A stretch of DNA of 64,000 nucleotides, from assembly GCA_932521025.1 (NCBI GenBank), contig OW051468.1, positions 6,200,064 to 6,264,063 of the forward strand. Reading direction: 5' to 3'. The notes below the pieces were generated by a model. It was given only the letters and a program-made list of their open reading frames with translations. It was not told where the DNA came from and did not search any database. Source of the DNA: Oscheius onirici (lineage: Eukaryota; Nematoda; Chromadorea; Rhabditida; Rhabditidae). Each line of letters starts with the position of its first letter. Within the stretch, counting starts at the first letter, position 1. Positions 20,563 to 33,997 of the stretch are shown one piece after another. The position numbers and the translations under genes were made by a program.

Positions 20563-22557
20563 GAAGAGAATTTATAAAAAAAATTCAGCGGTGTTGTAAG
20601 GCGTTACAATGCTAACTTTCAGCGGTGTCTTTTCATAATGGTGTTCTTGCCAAAGTCTGCTGTGTGTTGTTTATGTGACGACGGGATGGTGTGAGACACA
20701 TGAAGAGCTCAGATACGTCTCTCTACAGTGCATATTTTGCTAATTGTACTGATGGAGCCGAAGCGTGCAAATTGAATCCTGAACAGGGCCGATAAAAACT
20801 CTTGGATCAGGTGTTGCTGTTTTGAATGTCGAACAGTTTTGATCATTTTCACAACTACTTGGACTATCATAACAAAACTAGTTCTGTAGTTCATTCTGTT
20901 GTAGCAAGAGTTGCGGTTCGTTTACCTTGAGACCTAATCCCGTGCAGCCCCCGACAGCGGCAGTCTTCTTGTTTGTGTTTGCAGGACTGCTATCAGACCT
21001 CCCGGTCTATTAGCCTATCTTGTCCTCTTCCTATCGAACGCTGGTGTGAACTATGCCGTGGCCCCCAAATTGTCTGCCACAGGTGCCTTTGAGGAGAACA
21101 AAAGGCTCCTCCTTTCAGCTCCAAATCGATCGAATGGTCACACTCAGTCGCCCCAATTCCTTATATCCTATTTCTTTGACCCTACCGTCGGCGCCGTTTA
21201 TGGCTCCAAGAGTCTTTTTATTCGTCGGACTGGATCCGCTATCCTTTGCCTCATTTACATTCCATTTCTTCTCAAAAACGGCGTGACCTTTGGCGCCAAA
21301 TCTGATTGACACATCCGTGCTGCAACATCTGGTACCAGTGCATTCGCAACTTTTTTCAGCTCCCTTTTGCAGTTCTCGCATCAATGAAGCCGAAAAGGAG
21401 TTCATCTGGACAGTTAGGCCCCTTGGCCCTTGTCCCGTTCCGGGCCTGTTTGCTCAGTCCCTCCTCGCGCTTCTTCCAGAGCCAGCCGCAATCGTGCCCT
21501 CAGCCTCCTCACATGTTTCAAGTCACCACACACATTGGGAGGCCACTCGAAGAAAAGCACTCCTCTCCTTGTTTTCAGAGTGAGAGCAAGTGTTTTCTTG
21601 ACCTAAACTGAGGAAGGGATGACTAGAAGTGACCAGTTTCTCTCCCCGGTTTCTTTTAGGGCCTCCTCCCCGTCCATATCACCTCTCGGAACTTGTTCTG
21701 GTCACTCTCTGATATACCATTCCGTAATGATTGTTTCCACTTGCGGCTTCCAAACACTTTCCAAATCTTAATGACTTTTGGATAAATCCACTGAGCCACC
21801 GCTATCGCTCTGCATGTCTCGCTTCCGCTGTCAGTCCGTATGGCGATAATCGGTCGTGTGGACGAGTTTCCTACAGGTTTTTCGGGCAGGCAGCCACCAG
21901 ATGACCGTTCCCTGACCTTACTTTTTTTCTGTCTGCCATTCCTTTCTTTCCTCTTCTCCTCTTTTTCTTTCGACCAAGAGTTCCTTCCAGAATCTTCCGT
22001 TCGAGCTGGCCCTATTCGGGCACGAGCCCTTCGCCTAATAATGGCTCGTCTCATGTGCTTCCGACCGGCTAAGAAGTTGAAACAGGTGCTTTTCTTTTGG
22101 TCATCATAAAACTTTGTTTTGCAAAATGATTGGAGAATTCTCTGAATTCTCATCGCGCAATGACTGGAATTTCAAGCGAAGTCTAATTCGATTAAGTCTT
22201 AACACTTTTCTCCTGTCGCATCAATCTCTCTTTTTTGATCGATCTTTTCGTGTCTTATCCTTGAGCTTCGCAGCAGAGGAAACGATGCCATAATCGCAGC
22301 TGGATGTGGACGAGAGCGTCGAGTGAGAATTTAATGGCGGTAGGAACTGATTGCGATGAGAAAGAGAGCGTCTGTTTGTCGTTCATAAAAAGCTGAAAAG
22401 GTGTTCACGAGCCATGTTTCTTGACCGACACGGGTGTATCTTCTGCTCTCCCTCTTCTCTTTCCCTTCTCGCGCAAACACATTGAAACAACACATCTCAC
22501 GAACTGCAGGGACCGAAATGAGCTTCAGTCTTGGGGAAAAAGGAGCTTTTTTAAGCA

Positions 22558-22575
22558 GCCACAATTAGACAGCAA
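22558..22575 (+). promoter_or_regulatory. Recurring CACAGTTAGACAGC motif upstream of tensin
   Basis: GCCACAATTAGACAGCAA, about 540 bp upstream of the first recognised tensin exon. Confidence 0.35.
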
Positions 22576-23116
22576 TGTCCAATACAACTAGTTTCAGAAT
22601 GGAGACGTCTACTCTCTTTCCAAAGATTCCAATGTTGCACCGGTCAGTTCATTTACACTCAAAAAACAAAGTGATAAAAGGAAGAAAAGTCGTCAGTGAC
22701 TTGCCCATTTATCAGACAGAGAGACGGGCCCCGTGGTCCCTCGGGTTTATGCCTCATTGACAAGTACGCAAAGTCGCCCCAGATGGCAAAACTGACTCTC
22801 GGTTCTACCTGTTATGACTCGTCTAGTTCCTTTCCAGTTGCAAACTAGTCCTTGGGGAATCCGTGTCAGAATGCGTTCTTCTCCCCTCCTCTTTTGCACC
22901 TTCCTGTGTTGCCAGTTCCTTTGATTAGGCCATGCCATCCAGGCGAGAAACCAAGTTAACAGAGTAGTCGGCGAGCCGACAAACCTCTTTTTGTCAGAAG
23001 CAGGATCTCCCGGCTCTTTTAAGTAACCCCAGGAAGTCGACATCTCTCGGGGGAAAACTTTGCTGGTAACTTCTGGTCATTTACATAACACCACGTCATC
23101 GCTTTGTCTTCAGAAC

Positions 23117-26100
23117 ATGCGCATGAGCTCTCGCGATGTCTCAGCTGACGGTCTTTCAATTCAGTACATTACTGCTCGAATTATAGGTAATCATACGTTG
23201 TTTTTCTTCTCTGATACTTATCTTCAGTATTGGCTTGCGACGAGTCGGACAACCAGAAGTATGTGGAGTCGTTGAAAACGGCAGCAGCGAACTTGAAAAA
23301 CAAGCATTTCGACCATTATAAGGTGTGGAATGTGTCGAGGCGGAGAGGAGATGTGCAGCGGATACTCGAGGCGGAAGAGAGTGGCTGGCCTAAAGGTTAA
23401 TTTGAGGCTGATTTTAGACATTTTTGTTTGAAATGTTTTTGATGCCAAAGTTTACAGGTTTGGCTCCACCACTTGACCGACTATGCGCCATTTGTAAGCA
23501 ATTGGAACAGTGGCTCAGTCTTCATCCACAAAATGTCGTTGTGTTGCATTGCAAGGCAAGTTCGTTATTCTTTCACTTGGCCTATTTTTATCGGGTCAAC
23601 GATGATGTAGACTGCAACTGCCCGATTGACACCCTGAGATACCGTCACTCGTAAATTTTGCTCACCAAGGGATAAAAATAGCCCCCTTTTCATTCCTGGT
23701 TTGAGCAAAGATTGATTATTGAGCAGAATACAGTAGCCTGTCTCCTAGGATTTCTTGAACTTACCATCTATAGGTATCTTTCAGGGAGACAAGAGCAGAG
23801 CTGCTATGGTCTTGGCCGCACACATGCACTACAATGTCATCTGCGCCAAGTAAGACATCGTTTGTTCCCATAAAAAGGGGTTTTAGCGATGATCCGGTGG
23901 AAGATCGATTTAGCATAAAGCGCTTCGCTGAGCAGTACATTGGAGGCGGTGGCCAGCCGAGTCATCGTCGCTACATCCACTATTTTTCCTCTCTTCTATC
24001 CGGAAAAGTCGTCGTCAACTCCAATTCCTTGTATCTCATGCGCCTGGCCGTCTCTCACCTCAACGGAAACACACTGGCCTTCAAGATTTACGAGAGAATG
24101 CAGCCAGTATATGAGTCGACCGCTTCGTGAGTTTCTCATAGAGCCCAGTAATCATATTCGGGTGGCTTTCTTCGCCTTCCTTTGTATGTTGTGGGTTGGG
24201 AGGGCGCCAAAATCAATTTTACGAGTGGAATACATGTACTTGCGTTTGCAGACATGCTAAAGATGTTCTTCGATGGGATGTAGATGGCGAGTTGAAGCTG
24301 CGTGGAGACGTTCTTGTCAAGGTCTTCCAAATCAGGTTAGTTCTTGTGCTGGGCTTTTTCGCTATAGATGTTTTTGTTTCTAGTGGATAGGAAAAGTATA
24401 AATAAAAAAAACAACAACAAAAAATCGTTAGAAACCAAAAGACAGAAATAAATACACAAAGTCATTGAATTTACGACAGAAGCGAACAATAACCAAAGAA
24501 GCAGGTAGATCTACCGAAATGACTCGGCAATCTTTCTATTCACTCAACTGCTCAGGGGTTTGCATCCCATTGAAGTAAAAACACTGCTGATGCATGTGTC
24601 GGGTAGCAGCTACCCGGGTAGCAGAAGAAGTCGGGTAGCAGAAGAAGATAGTCGAGAGACGAGAGCTTACTAGAGAATCAATTGAAAGGAACTGATTAGA
24701 CTACAGTAGGAGTTAGATTTACCCTGACACAACAAGTTGTAACTGAGCTGGGCTCTCTTCAGTTTTGGTATCAGACAGTCCATTTTTGTTCCAACTTGTA
24801 ACTCGTCTCTCGCCTCTCCTCTTCGGCAGTGTCTGCTCCCTCGCGCAAAACAAAAAGCACATTAATGACTTGAATAAAGATAAATATTCAGCGGTGAGAA
24901 GAAGAGAGAACTCCTTCGCTGTCAATTGAATACATGTTCCTTGGAGTTGAAGAGTCGAACGGCAGCCCTGACATTCCATAAAGAGGAATTGGATCTCGTC
25001 TTCAACGGTAAGGGCTAATAGCCTCTCTCGCCCCTTCTCAAAATGCTTCCTGTCTAAAAGGATTTCTTTCAGATCCCTCCATTCACAACGACGTGCTGCT
25101 TGAGCTTTTGGTCTCATTCGAGCCGCCCAAAAGTTCTTCCTCCAGAAAACAAGGTCATCACTTGGAACACAAGACGAACAGCTATGAGGACTTCCAGCAG
25201 GCCGAGGGTGAGTCTCTCTTGTCCGAGTATCCGGTTTCCACACCAGCTAAACTATCTTTGTTTATTCCGGCGCCGCTCGGCTTGTCCTCCTAATTAGTCA
25301 CCCAACTCCTGCTTTTCCTTTTTATACTCTTTTTTTCAATTTCTTTATTTTCAAAGAATTCTTTTTGCAAAAGATGCTCAGAAAAACTTGTGGTCAACGG
25401 GAGCCGTGGAAAGCGCCTGTTGTTGTCAGCCAGCTGCCGCCCACCACTGTAACAACTAAAGACCCCCTTCTTCTCATCCGGAACATATCTGCCTATCCGA
25501 TTTCTTTCCTTTGGCTAGTTGACATAGTCGCAAAAGAAGCTCAATACTATACTGAAAAATAGTATCTCCATAGATTTCTCCTTTTTGTTTACTTGCAGCC
25601 GTTTTGATGTTTACTTCCATTTTTTCTTTCTTGACCGTCTGATGCAGGACAAGCAGCAGAGTTCGCAATTTCAATCTTTATCTAGTACAGGTTGAGCGAA
25701 TTTTGTCAACAGTTGTTCAAAATGAACTCAAGCCAAACAAAACTCAAACTCTTTCTTTATATTTCTATTCTGGTTCACTCCAATAATTTGCTAGCAATTT
25801 ACCCTGAGCTTCACTACGATTCAAATTCAAAAATTATGGCAGGTAGAAATGTTGTTTTTACGTTTCTTCCTAATTGAAGCTCAGTTTTTGGACTGGTCTG
25901 AGACATAGTTAGCTCTATGTTCGACAATCCAAGCGCTTGTTTCAAACAGAACAGTAAACTCTCCGGAATTTTTTTCTGAAAGTTGCCTCTGAAAAGACAA
26001 AATCAGTTCCATTCAAGTTTCCAGTAAGCAACCTTCAATGTTGCTCTTCTCATCGCCTCGAGTAATCCCGTGGTTTAAAATAACCCGGCTGTGATCCGAC

Positions 26101-29100
26101 CTCGGACACTCCCGCGTGGATGCGTGTTGATGGCAACCCCTCCTTCTCTCGGCCAGAAATCAAAGAAAAAAGCAAACCTGATTTCTTATTAATTGCTTCC
26201 GAGCAGTTATGATTCCTTTTCCGTTTGTTCCAGCCATGTTTTGCCTTGTTTTGGTACCGACTACAATATTTTCGTATCCAGTTATCCTGAAAAAACAACT
26301 GGTAACCCGATTTTGTTTACTGTTATTCCCAACCTTTACCAAAAAGAGAGGTGGCTATATCCAGGATCATTGATCGACGGCAGCTTTACAACGTCCTGTT
26401 GCCGCCTACGAAACGGACCCAGGGCCCTCTGCGCTCTTTATTTCCCTCTGCCAATCAATCGGCCGATAAAATCGGGACCACGGATCCCTTGGCTGCAGTC
26501 CTCTTTTACTGCCAGCTGTTTTTGAATCTCCGTATAGGGTCAGCTTCTTTAGCTATACGTTCTCGAGATGTTGTCTCGACCACGTCATCTTCGCTAAGGG
26601 ACAGTCATTTTGGCTGCTCGCGAGTCTTCTCTCTTTCTCCCAGACTCTACTTTCGACACACACGCTTTTTGCAATCCAGCTGCTGGCCACAAGGCCCACT
26701 CCCACGTGTCGGTCAGCTACTTTAGTCTCTCGATCCTCATTGAGCTTCTACCTTTTCACTTCAGAACCGAACTTTCCAACATGTTCTTGTCAAGCCAGGT
26801 GTTTTGTTATTTAAAAACTACTAATGTCTGACCTCCTGGAAGAATGAATCGGTTTAGGTTTACTGTGCAGTTTCTACAGAATCGCACTGTGAACATCAAT
26901 TTCTTTTTCATTAATTTCCTTCATTTTTTTTGGAAATATGCAGACTTGTTTCTGTAAATCCTCTTTTTCTGCTAGTTGACTCATTTCCAACCTATAATTT
27001 TTCGTGACATGCGTACTGTAATCGACTGACTCACACCTCTAGTTGCCTCCATTTCTGACGTTTTCTTCGACTCATTTATGAAGATTCGTGAATCGAATGT
27101 TTTAGACGAGTTACCCATCAACAACGACCAAGCAGTAGTCTATAGTGAGATCAAGAAGGAGGGTAAAAAGACCAGGGAGCCGACGACCATGCCACCGCCA
27201 GTCCCACCCAAACCGCGATCACATTCGGCGATGGCGGAACCGATTGACGACGTTCAGCCAGAAAGGTAACCCGTCCTGTCATGATCTGTTATATTTGGGT
27301 TCAGAAGAGGAGTCCTTCCGGCTCAGGTCCGACCAGTAGTCCATCGACCGCCGAGTCCTCGAACAGCTGCGGAAAGAGCCACTCCAAGTCTTGAGCCTGA
27401 TTTGGTGGGAAAGGATAGGTACCTTTTTAAAAAGAGAAGAAGATGAACTGGATTTAAGATACGACAAAGCCTCGAAATGCTTCTCCTATGCTCCTAAGAA
27501 AGAACTGAATGAGGCTTTTGAACGACCGAGGAAACCGTCTTTTTCGCGAAATATTGAACCGAAAGCCGAAGAGCAGTTTCAGCAGGTGGATCCTTCTGAA
27601 GCTGCTGCGGTAAGCAATAGAAATGGAACGAGCTGAAACAAAGACTCAGGTTCCGATTCAAACAGGACAAGTCTTGAAGCCAATCGAGCCGAAGATGACC
27701 TGGGATGGAGAAGTCGAGAAGGCTAAACAAGTGAGTTCAAGTCACGGAAGATGTTTCTTATTTTTCTGGTAGAGATCAAAACTTGTGAAAGTTAAAAAAA
27801 GCGAGTTTCAAATTCAAACCTTTGCTCCCTTTCCAATGTTTTCCTTTTTAAAAACCAGATTCTGGAAATGTAGACACGCGCAGTAGAAGTTCAAATATTG
27901 ACCTAATGCGTTTATTAGATACCCTCTGGGTAGTTGTCCTTATCACGAAATTGAAGTAGCCCGACGCGTAACCCACTCGTTTACAGCGGGCGACCTTTTC
28001 TCTGTCTCACTTGTCCCCTTCTTTTTGCAGGACGCTCTCCTCGATCAGCTCTCCCGCATGCCGATCAGGAGTCATTCCGTAGCTGGACAGCCCTATTACC
28101 AGAGAAGAGAAGATGTGGAAGAGAGACCAATGGTTCGTTGTTTCTAGTTGAGATTGATATGTAAAGTTTAGATAATGGATCAGGCCCAAAGAGCTGTCAC
28201 TACCACCACTCCAACAGGCACATTGAATCGTAACCATAAGAACACCAACTACGGGAGTTACAGGACTCTTCACGACGACAGATTCAGGTAAAACTACTAT
28301 AAAAATCCTATCCAAAAGCTTAAAAAAAGTCCGACTTCCTTCGGGAAGTGTTGGAAGAAAGCGCAGTACCCATTGACTCTGGTGATTCGCAGACCATGAT
28401 TGGGCTAGAAAGAGCTTACAATTAGCGAAGTAGGTCACGAAAGGTCTGGCAAAAAACAGTAGGGACCTGCTTTTGGTGAAGGGCTTCTAGCCTGACTTAT
28501 TGTCAAGGCAGAACTCTCCCGCATATCTAAATAGAACTCTACAATAATGTATTATTTCAGCAGTGCAATGGACGATCTCTGCGATCCGGACTTTTATCTG
28601 AACTACAAAGCGCCAGTTCCTCCTCCTAGACATGCTGGAGCAAAGAGTGTCGAGATGCCAAGAAGAAGGTTTCAGCCCATCGAATCGTTCACGTAATTCT
28701 TTTTTATTATCTTTCCGCATCCGGAATTTCAGGGATCCATTGGATGAGATCCTGAATACACAAGCTGGATCGTGTCGCGATATTTCCATCAAAGATCGCG
28801 ACTCTTTTCGTAACAGGAATTGTAAGAGTGTTGCTGCTACTCCTTCCAAGTAGGGACATTTTTCGTTTTCAACTCAAACCTATTGCTTACTAACACTTTG
28901 AAGGTTTCCTGGGCGAACTTATGCGGAGCGAAGGAACTGTCCCTTCTTTCAGTAATTGATGTCTTGTGTTTCAAAATGAGTTTCTAGTTTCACAAATCAA
29001 CACTTGCACCCGCACGAATTCATTATATGACAAAGCTATTATACCTATTGCTTTTCAGAGACCGAAAACTCTTCGCCCACAAGTACGAAGCTACGGAAGA

Positions 29101-32100
29101 TGCACGAGATGCTGACGACTGGCTGTCCACGCAGCTTCGAAAAGTTCGTAGTAAAAGAAATCTGGATCCTGACTTAGTTAGACGCAGAACACAGGAGAAG
29201 ATGCTACTCGAGGTTCAATTAATTTTTTCTTTTACAAAAATCGTTTGAAGGAATTGAAAAATGTCAACGACGAGCGTGAGGCTGAGGGCTATGGCAGCAA
29301 GCCGGATCCGTTGGCAGAATTCAGACGGGAAGAGGAGCGCTTGAGGAATACCCACAGTCCTTTCCAGGATGGACCGAGGAGAGGAAGAGGAGTCCGATCG
29401 AAGCCACCAACTCCGCCACCGAGAGACAGAAGCAGAAGTCCGGCTAGGAGTGAAGTCGCTACTCCTAGCATTGACGTAAGAGACTGACTATTTTAGAAGT
29501 TTACCCTATTTTCAGAGTCACACATACAAGCATATGAATGGCTATGCTCACAACGAGAATAACGACTTTGACTTCTCTACTCTCAACTCCATCGTTCAGC
29601 CAGCTTCTTCTGGAAGGACGTCACGCTCTCTGAACCGGAAGCCGTCGTTTGGAAGTGATCGTCCGCCTTTCCACTACCAGGATATGACCAATCGGCCGGA
29701 GACGCCGACGAGATATTTCTCTGGACAGGAGAGAGTTGCCGCCGCCATCTGCAGAGCCGAAACTCCACAAAGGGAGATGTATGCCAGTGGAACCATCTAC
29801 AGACCGGAAACACCCAATCGGTACTACCCTGAAAACGTGAGTGAACACTTCTTTTAGAGTTTTATAAATAAGACAATTTCCAGACAACATTGACGCAACG
29901 TTCAGCAACACCGCAATTTCCTAGAGAGACACCTATTCCGTTCCATCCGCTGCTCTATTCGGCACAGAATGGAGCCTCTAGACAAGATATGGACCGAGCT
30001 CAGACCCTGAACTATCGATCTTCCTCTCCCCGATCTCAATACGGCCAGCTGAGTAGAAGATCGTCTTTGACTTCTGTCGGTGAGTGATTCAGCTAGCGCA
30101 TGGATGGCATTTCCTCTAGGCCAAAATGTCTTCTTTTGTCGCAAGACAAACCGTACTATAAAGGGTGGTCTCAAACAGACAAACAAGGCTAGAAGAGAGA
30201 GTCTTATTCCCTCGGGGACCTCGGGGTTTTGTTTGTTCTTCAATCTCCGGAGGTCTTCTCGTCGGGTCGGCGGGTTTGCTCTGACTTCCAAGGTGTGAAT
30301 ACCGCCTTGAACAAACAGTCCTCCGTCTCTATCTCGACCTCACTCCAACTTTGTTTACTTCTTCGCGGCCTTGGTGCTTTTCCAATATTCCCTATTCAAT
30401 TCTTGCTTTTCGTCTATTAGTTTTCTTCCGATTACAATGCCTCCTAATCCCGTCAGAATTCTATTTGTCTCTCTGTGTGCCTCTCTCGTAACTCGCTATC
30501 AGCTGTCAGTGGGCGTGCCAGCCGTCGCTGGCGGGGTCGCGGGCCTTCTTTTGCCTCCTGCCGGTCCTAGATCTCTCTTCTTCTTCAGCCAGCCGTCCAA
30601 TGGCAACCTGTGAGCCAGGTCCATCTGTCGTTTTGCACATGAAGAGGTCCGACGAAGCTTCTCTCGCCAGTTCCGAGTCTAGCGGATGTTCTTCCGAAGC
30701 CTCAAGTCCATGTTCAACCCGATCTCCTCCGAGTGATCCACGACAAGAAACGGCCATTCTACGAGAAAGTAGAGACTCCTTCATTAGGCCAGGAGAAACT
30801 TCTACCGATCATCAAATCTCGAGCACTTCATCATCACCGCCAGGAATTCTTAAACCGAGTAAGCCTAATGGGAGCAATTGTAAATCATCCCGGCCACCTG
30901 TTTCTCATCCTCATGCTATATGGATTGACTAGACTACTGTTCAGTCCATAAAAAGACAGTTAAAGTGTGCGTAGGCTGTCGCTCTCTCTCCAGGTGGAAA
31001 AGGGTTATGTCCGTTCCGCTCGCGACACCTGTCGTCCTTGGGGTCTGACCGTTAAAGCTCAAAAGGGGCGCAGCCTTTCTCAGACTGATGAAAGCCTTTT
31101 CAGACACGTCAGAAATCATTCATCATCATCCGGTCTTTGTCAAGGATACCTCCAAGTACTGGTACAAGCCCAACATCTCCAGAGAAGCTGGTAAGTAGTT
31201 TTCCTAGTTTCAGAAGTATCAACATTGCGAAAAAGCTAGTTTCTCCCTCTAAAACACAAACAAGGGCACAAATTATTTCGCAGTGTCTTCCTAGCCGTAG
31301 ACTAAAAATGCCGAGATTATAGTAATTCCAAAACCTCTTTTTTATCATGTTCTAGAGTAAATCTCTTGTTATTCTCTCTTTTAGGGGGTAAAGTGTTGAC
31401 GGACTTGTCCCCAAGGACAAGAACTTTCAATTATCCCAAAAAGGCGCGAACAAGCCCTCCGTACCCGTCAGTCCTCATCTATCATTCCATGCCCAGCAAA
31501 AAACGCTTTGCATTTTCAGCTTGAAAGCACACACTCACATAGAAAGTTTTGATGAATAGAAACGTATGGCGATCAATCGATTCGAGAGGAAGGAGGCAGT
31601 GTAAAAAGACAGAGGAGATGGGGCCGGAGGGCACAAACAACGGAAGTTGTACTCGACCTCTTTTTTCGAAAAACATCTGGAAGTCAATGGGGTTGAAGGG
31701 AATTTGCAGTCGTTCCTGGGTTCAAGGGGGCTATGCCCGACTGCAAAAATCTGCTGAGTAAACAGCTTGACCCCTGTCCTTTGGGAACCGTGATCTGTAT
31801 GCCTGGTGCGGGCTCAATCAAAGGGTCCAATCAGTGGACAAATAAACATCCGACTGTCCGAAAGAATAGCCTTTTTCAGCAATCAACATGTTACGGGACA
31901 AGCAGCCTGGCACTTTTGTCGTCAGAGATTCCAACAGCTTTCCCGGTGCTTTCGGATTGGCATTGAAAGTGGCTCAGCCACCGCCTGGAGTCGCTCCCGG
32001 TTAGTTTGAATAAATTCAATTGGTCCGCGCGGGGAAGCCGTCTTGAGAAGAACAACGCGATACACACTAGTGATGTTTTTAAGCAGCTTTAAGGGACATC

Positions 32101-33349
32101 CGGAAAGCTCTATGAATGGGCCTGTGTCCGCCATGAATCTCTTATGAATGAGTTCGGGAAGGGCCTCACTCTAAGAACTGCTGAATGCATTAACTCTTAT
32201 GCTTTTCGGAAGGGAGTATCGCGTGTGTATTGGGGAGAGTCTCTCTAAACAACCCAACAGAGCCAGCTGAAAATGCCTCTCAATTTGTGACGGATTCGCA
32301 ATCTCGATATATACACACACGGCCCCATATGAGCGAGGGCAGAGCTTTCCCCAGGGATCCAGATAGAGACAAATATATCTCTGCGCCCTCTTTCAAAAAC
32401 AAGCAACATTTTCAGCCGATGGTACCGAACTTGTCAGACATTTTCTGATTGAGCCCTCACCAAAAGGAGTCAAGCTGAAGGGGTGCAACAACGAGGTAAT
32501 TCAATGTACATTAGATCGCTAAAGAACTTTTTAGCCCGTTTTCGGATCCCTATCGGCTCTTGTCTACCAACACTCGATGACTCCACTGGCTCTGCCAACG
32601 AAACTTCTGTTGCCCGAATATGACCCGGCATCTACTCCGGAACACGTTTCAGCCACGCAGGCACTTCTGGAACAAGGAGCCGCCTGCAATGTGACGTTCA
32701 TTGGCAGTGTGGACGTGGAATCTCTCACAGGGACAGAATGTGTCAGAAGAGCTATAGCTCAGGCGATCGAAGACGTCAACAGAGGCATGAGCCGTCCAGT
32801 CAGTGTTCACTTTAAGGTTCGTTCTTTTGTATTTAAACTACTTTCTCTACTCTAGAGTTTTTGACGAATCTATTTTAATGTTTTTAATTTTTACTGGCGT
32901 TTTCGTTAATTTGCTATTTATAAATTTGGGTCTCGTCCCAAGGAATTACTCTGACTGACAATACGAGGAAAGTCTTCTTCCGACGACACTTTGCCGTCAA
33001 TACTGTCATCTACGCCGGCATGGATCCTTCCGATAGGAGGTAAAATATTTAACTTTTCTTGATAAAATCCGAGTTGAGGTTCGACAACAGCGTTGTGCTT
33101 GGTTTCAGCGAGCACTGCGTCGATTCCGCTAGGATGTTTGCCTTTGTGTCGAGAAAGGTTAACTTTTTTTGCTACTTTGGGTAAAACTCAGTTACAGCCT
33201 TCGACTATGGAGAATCAGTGTCACATTTTTGCTGAACTCGAACCCGAACAGCCATCTAGTGCGGTCATTAACTTTATCAACAAGGTTTCGTGATAATTGA
33301 ATCAACAAAACAAGAAATTTAGGTTATGCTGGCCAACCGAAGGAACTGA
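23117..33349 (+). CDS. Tensin (PTP-like, C2, SH2, PTB)
   Basis: Tensins link integrin tails to actin at adhesions and muscle attachments. The PTEN-like domain (23117-24126) carries [29 protein letters not shown] and HCKGDKSR, an intact CX5R loop, then [10 protein letters not shown] and [15 protein letters not shown]2 domain follows (24251-25209; [30 protein letters not shown]). The middle exons (27043-30086 and 30589-30870) are disordered and Pro/Arg/Ser-rich. SH2: [58 protein letters not shown] (32700-33349): [62 protein letters not shown]. The exon ending HCK uses a GC donor (AAG|GCAAGT). Large introns lie at 25211-27042 and 31194-31879. Additional 5' exons may be missing; the 30.6-kb exon has its own ATG and could be an internal start. 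Confidence 0.9.
28390..28512. repeat. Dispersed repeat shared with an intron at 50.2 kb
   Basis: GGCTAGAAAGAGCTT then TTAGCGAAGTAGGTCACGAA and GGTCTGGC...ACAG, with CTGACTTATTGTCA ahead of CAGAACTC. The same blocks in the same order occur at 50200-50301. It lies in a tensin intron. Confidence 0.55.
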
Positions 33350-33997
33350 GACTCTTCCAACCAACTTTAAACCTTTAAAAACTGCTCAATTTGAAGAAAT
33401 CTTCAGTTCGAAGACCTTCAGTTAAAATTATATTGCCTTTTCATAAACAGTGTCTTCCCGCCTCAAAGAACAGAGATATTGAGACTTCCCGATGCTACAC
33501 AGCTAGTCGAGATTTTGTGAGTTTATAGCTTGTCCTATCAGTTTACTACCCTTGGTACTTGTATATAAGGAAGCACGAGATAATGAAGTTATTCAGTCTA
33601 CTGTCAATGACGACACTTGGCCCAAAAAACATGAGACAAACTCAAAGTTGATTTATCTTTGTGGACGAGTGTTGTGAGTCTGTTTGATTGCATTTGGTAA
33701 TTTCGAAAGAGATTTGATGGCATCCGAGGTTACACTTCCGATCTGGTCGATTGCCCAGATCTGTGACAAAGTACCCCTTTCGTAGAGAAGATGTCGAAAG
33801 TGAACGGGATCTCCCTGCCAGAGGAAACATTCGATTGATCAGACCAGTTTCTTGGCATGCCATTCGAGAGACGACTACTTGAACCATGTTTCCTCTGTTC
33901 TTTTTCGATAGTATTGGAAAGAGATCCTTCTACTTGATAGTACCCGATTATCGCCTGCTATTACTTCCTTCCTTTTCCCAACAAACTTCTTTTCAGA
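33350..33997. other. Gap between tensin and the GPCR with exon-like fragments
   Basis: Several plus-strand pieces are open and flanked by acceptor and donor sequences: about 33452-33516, 33570-33660 (contains NEVIQSTVNDDTWPKK), 33710-33728 and 33795-33883 (contains ERDLPARGNIRLIRPVSW, then a TGA). They can be joined in phase, but no ATG or known domain is found, so they may be a decayed gene. Low confidence. Confidence 0.25.

Larger units (their letters stand above)
20379..23116. other. Non-coding stretch before tensin
   Basis: It holds the tRNA-like sequence (20486-20562), a motif copy at 22558, and several long open frames (for example 21046-21309 +) without recognisable features or splice logic. 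Tensin 5' UTR exons or an extra N-terminal exon may be hidden here. Confidence 0.45.

Noticed and set aside
21046..21611. Overlapping open frames before tensin
   Set aside because: All frames are partly open here and none has coding-like composition or splice signals.
24595..24650. Tandem GGGTAGCAG repeats as a CRISPR-like or satellite array
   Set aside because: Only about four imperfect units of 9-15 bp; a minor simple repeat.
27415..27430. Apparent 16-nt intron in tensin
   Set aside because: Too short to splice; a 49-nt intron from A|GTCTTGAG to AAAAAGAG keeps the same downstream frame.
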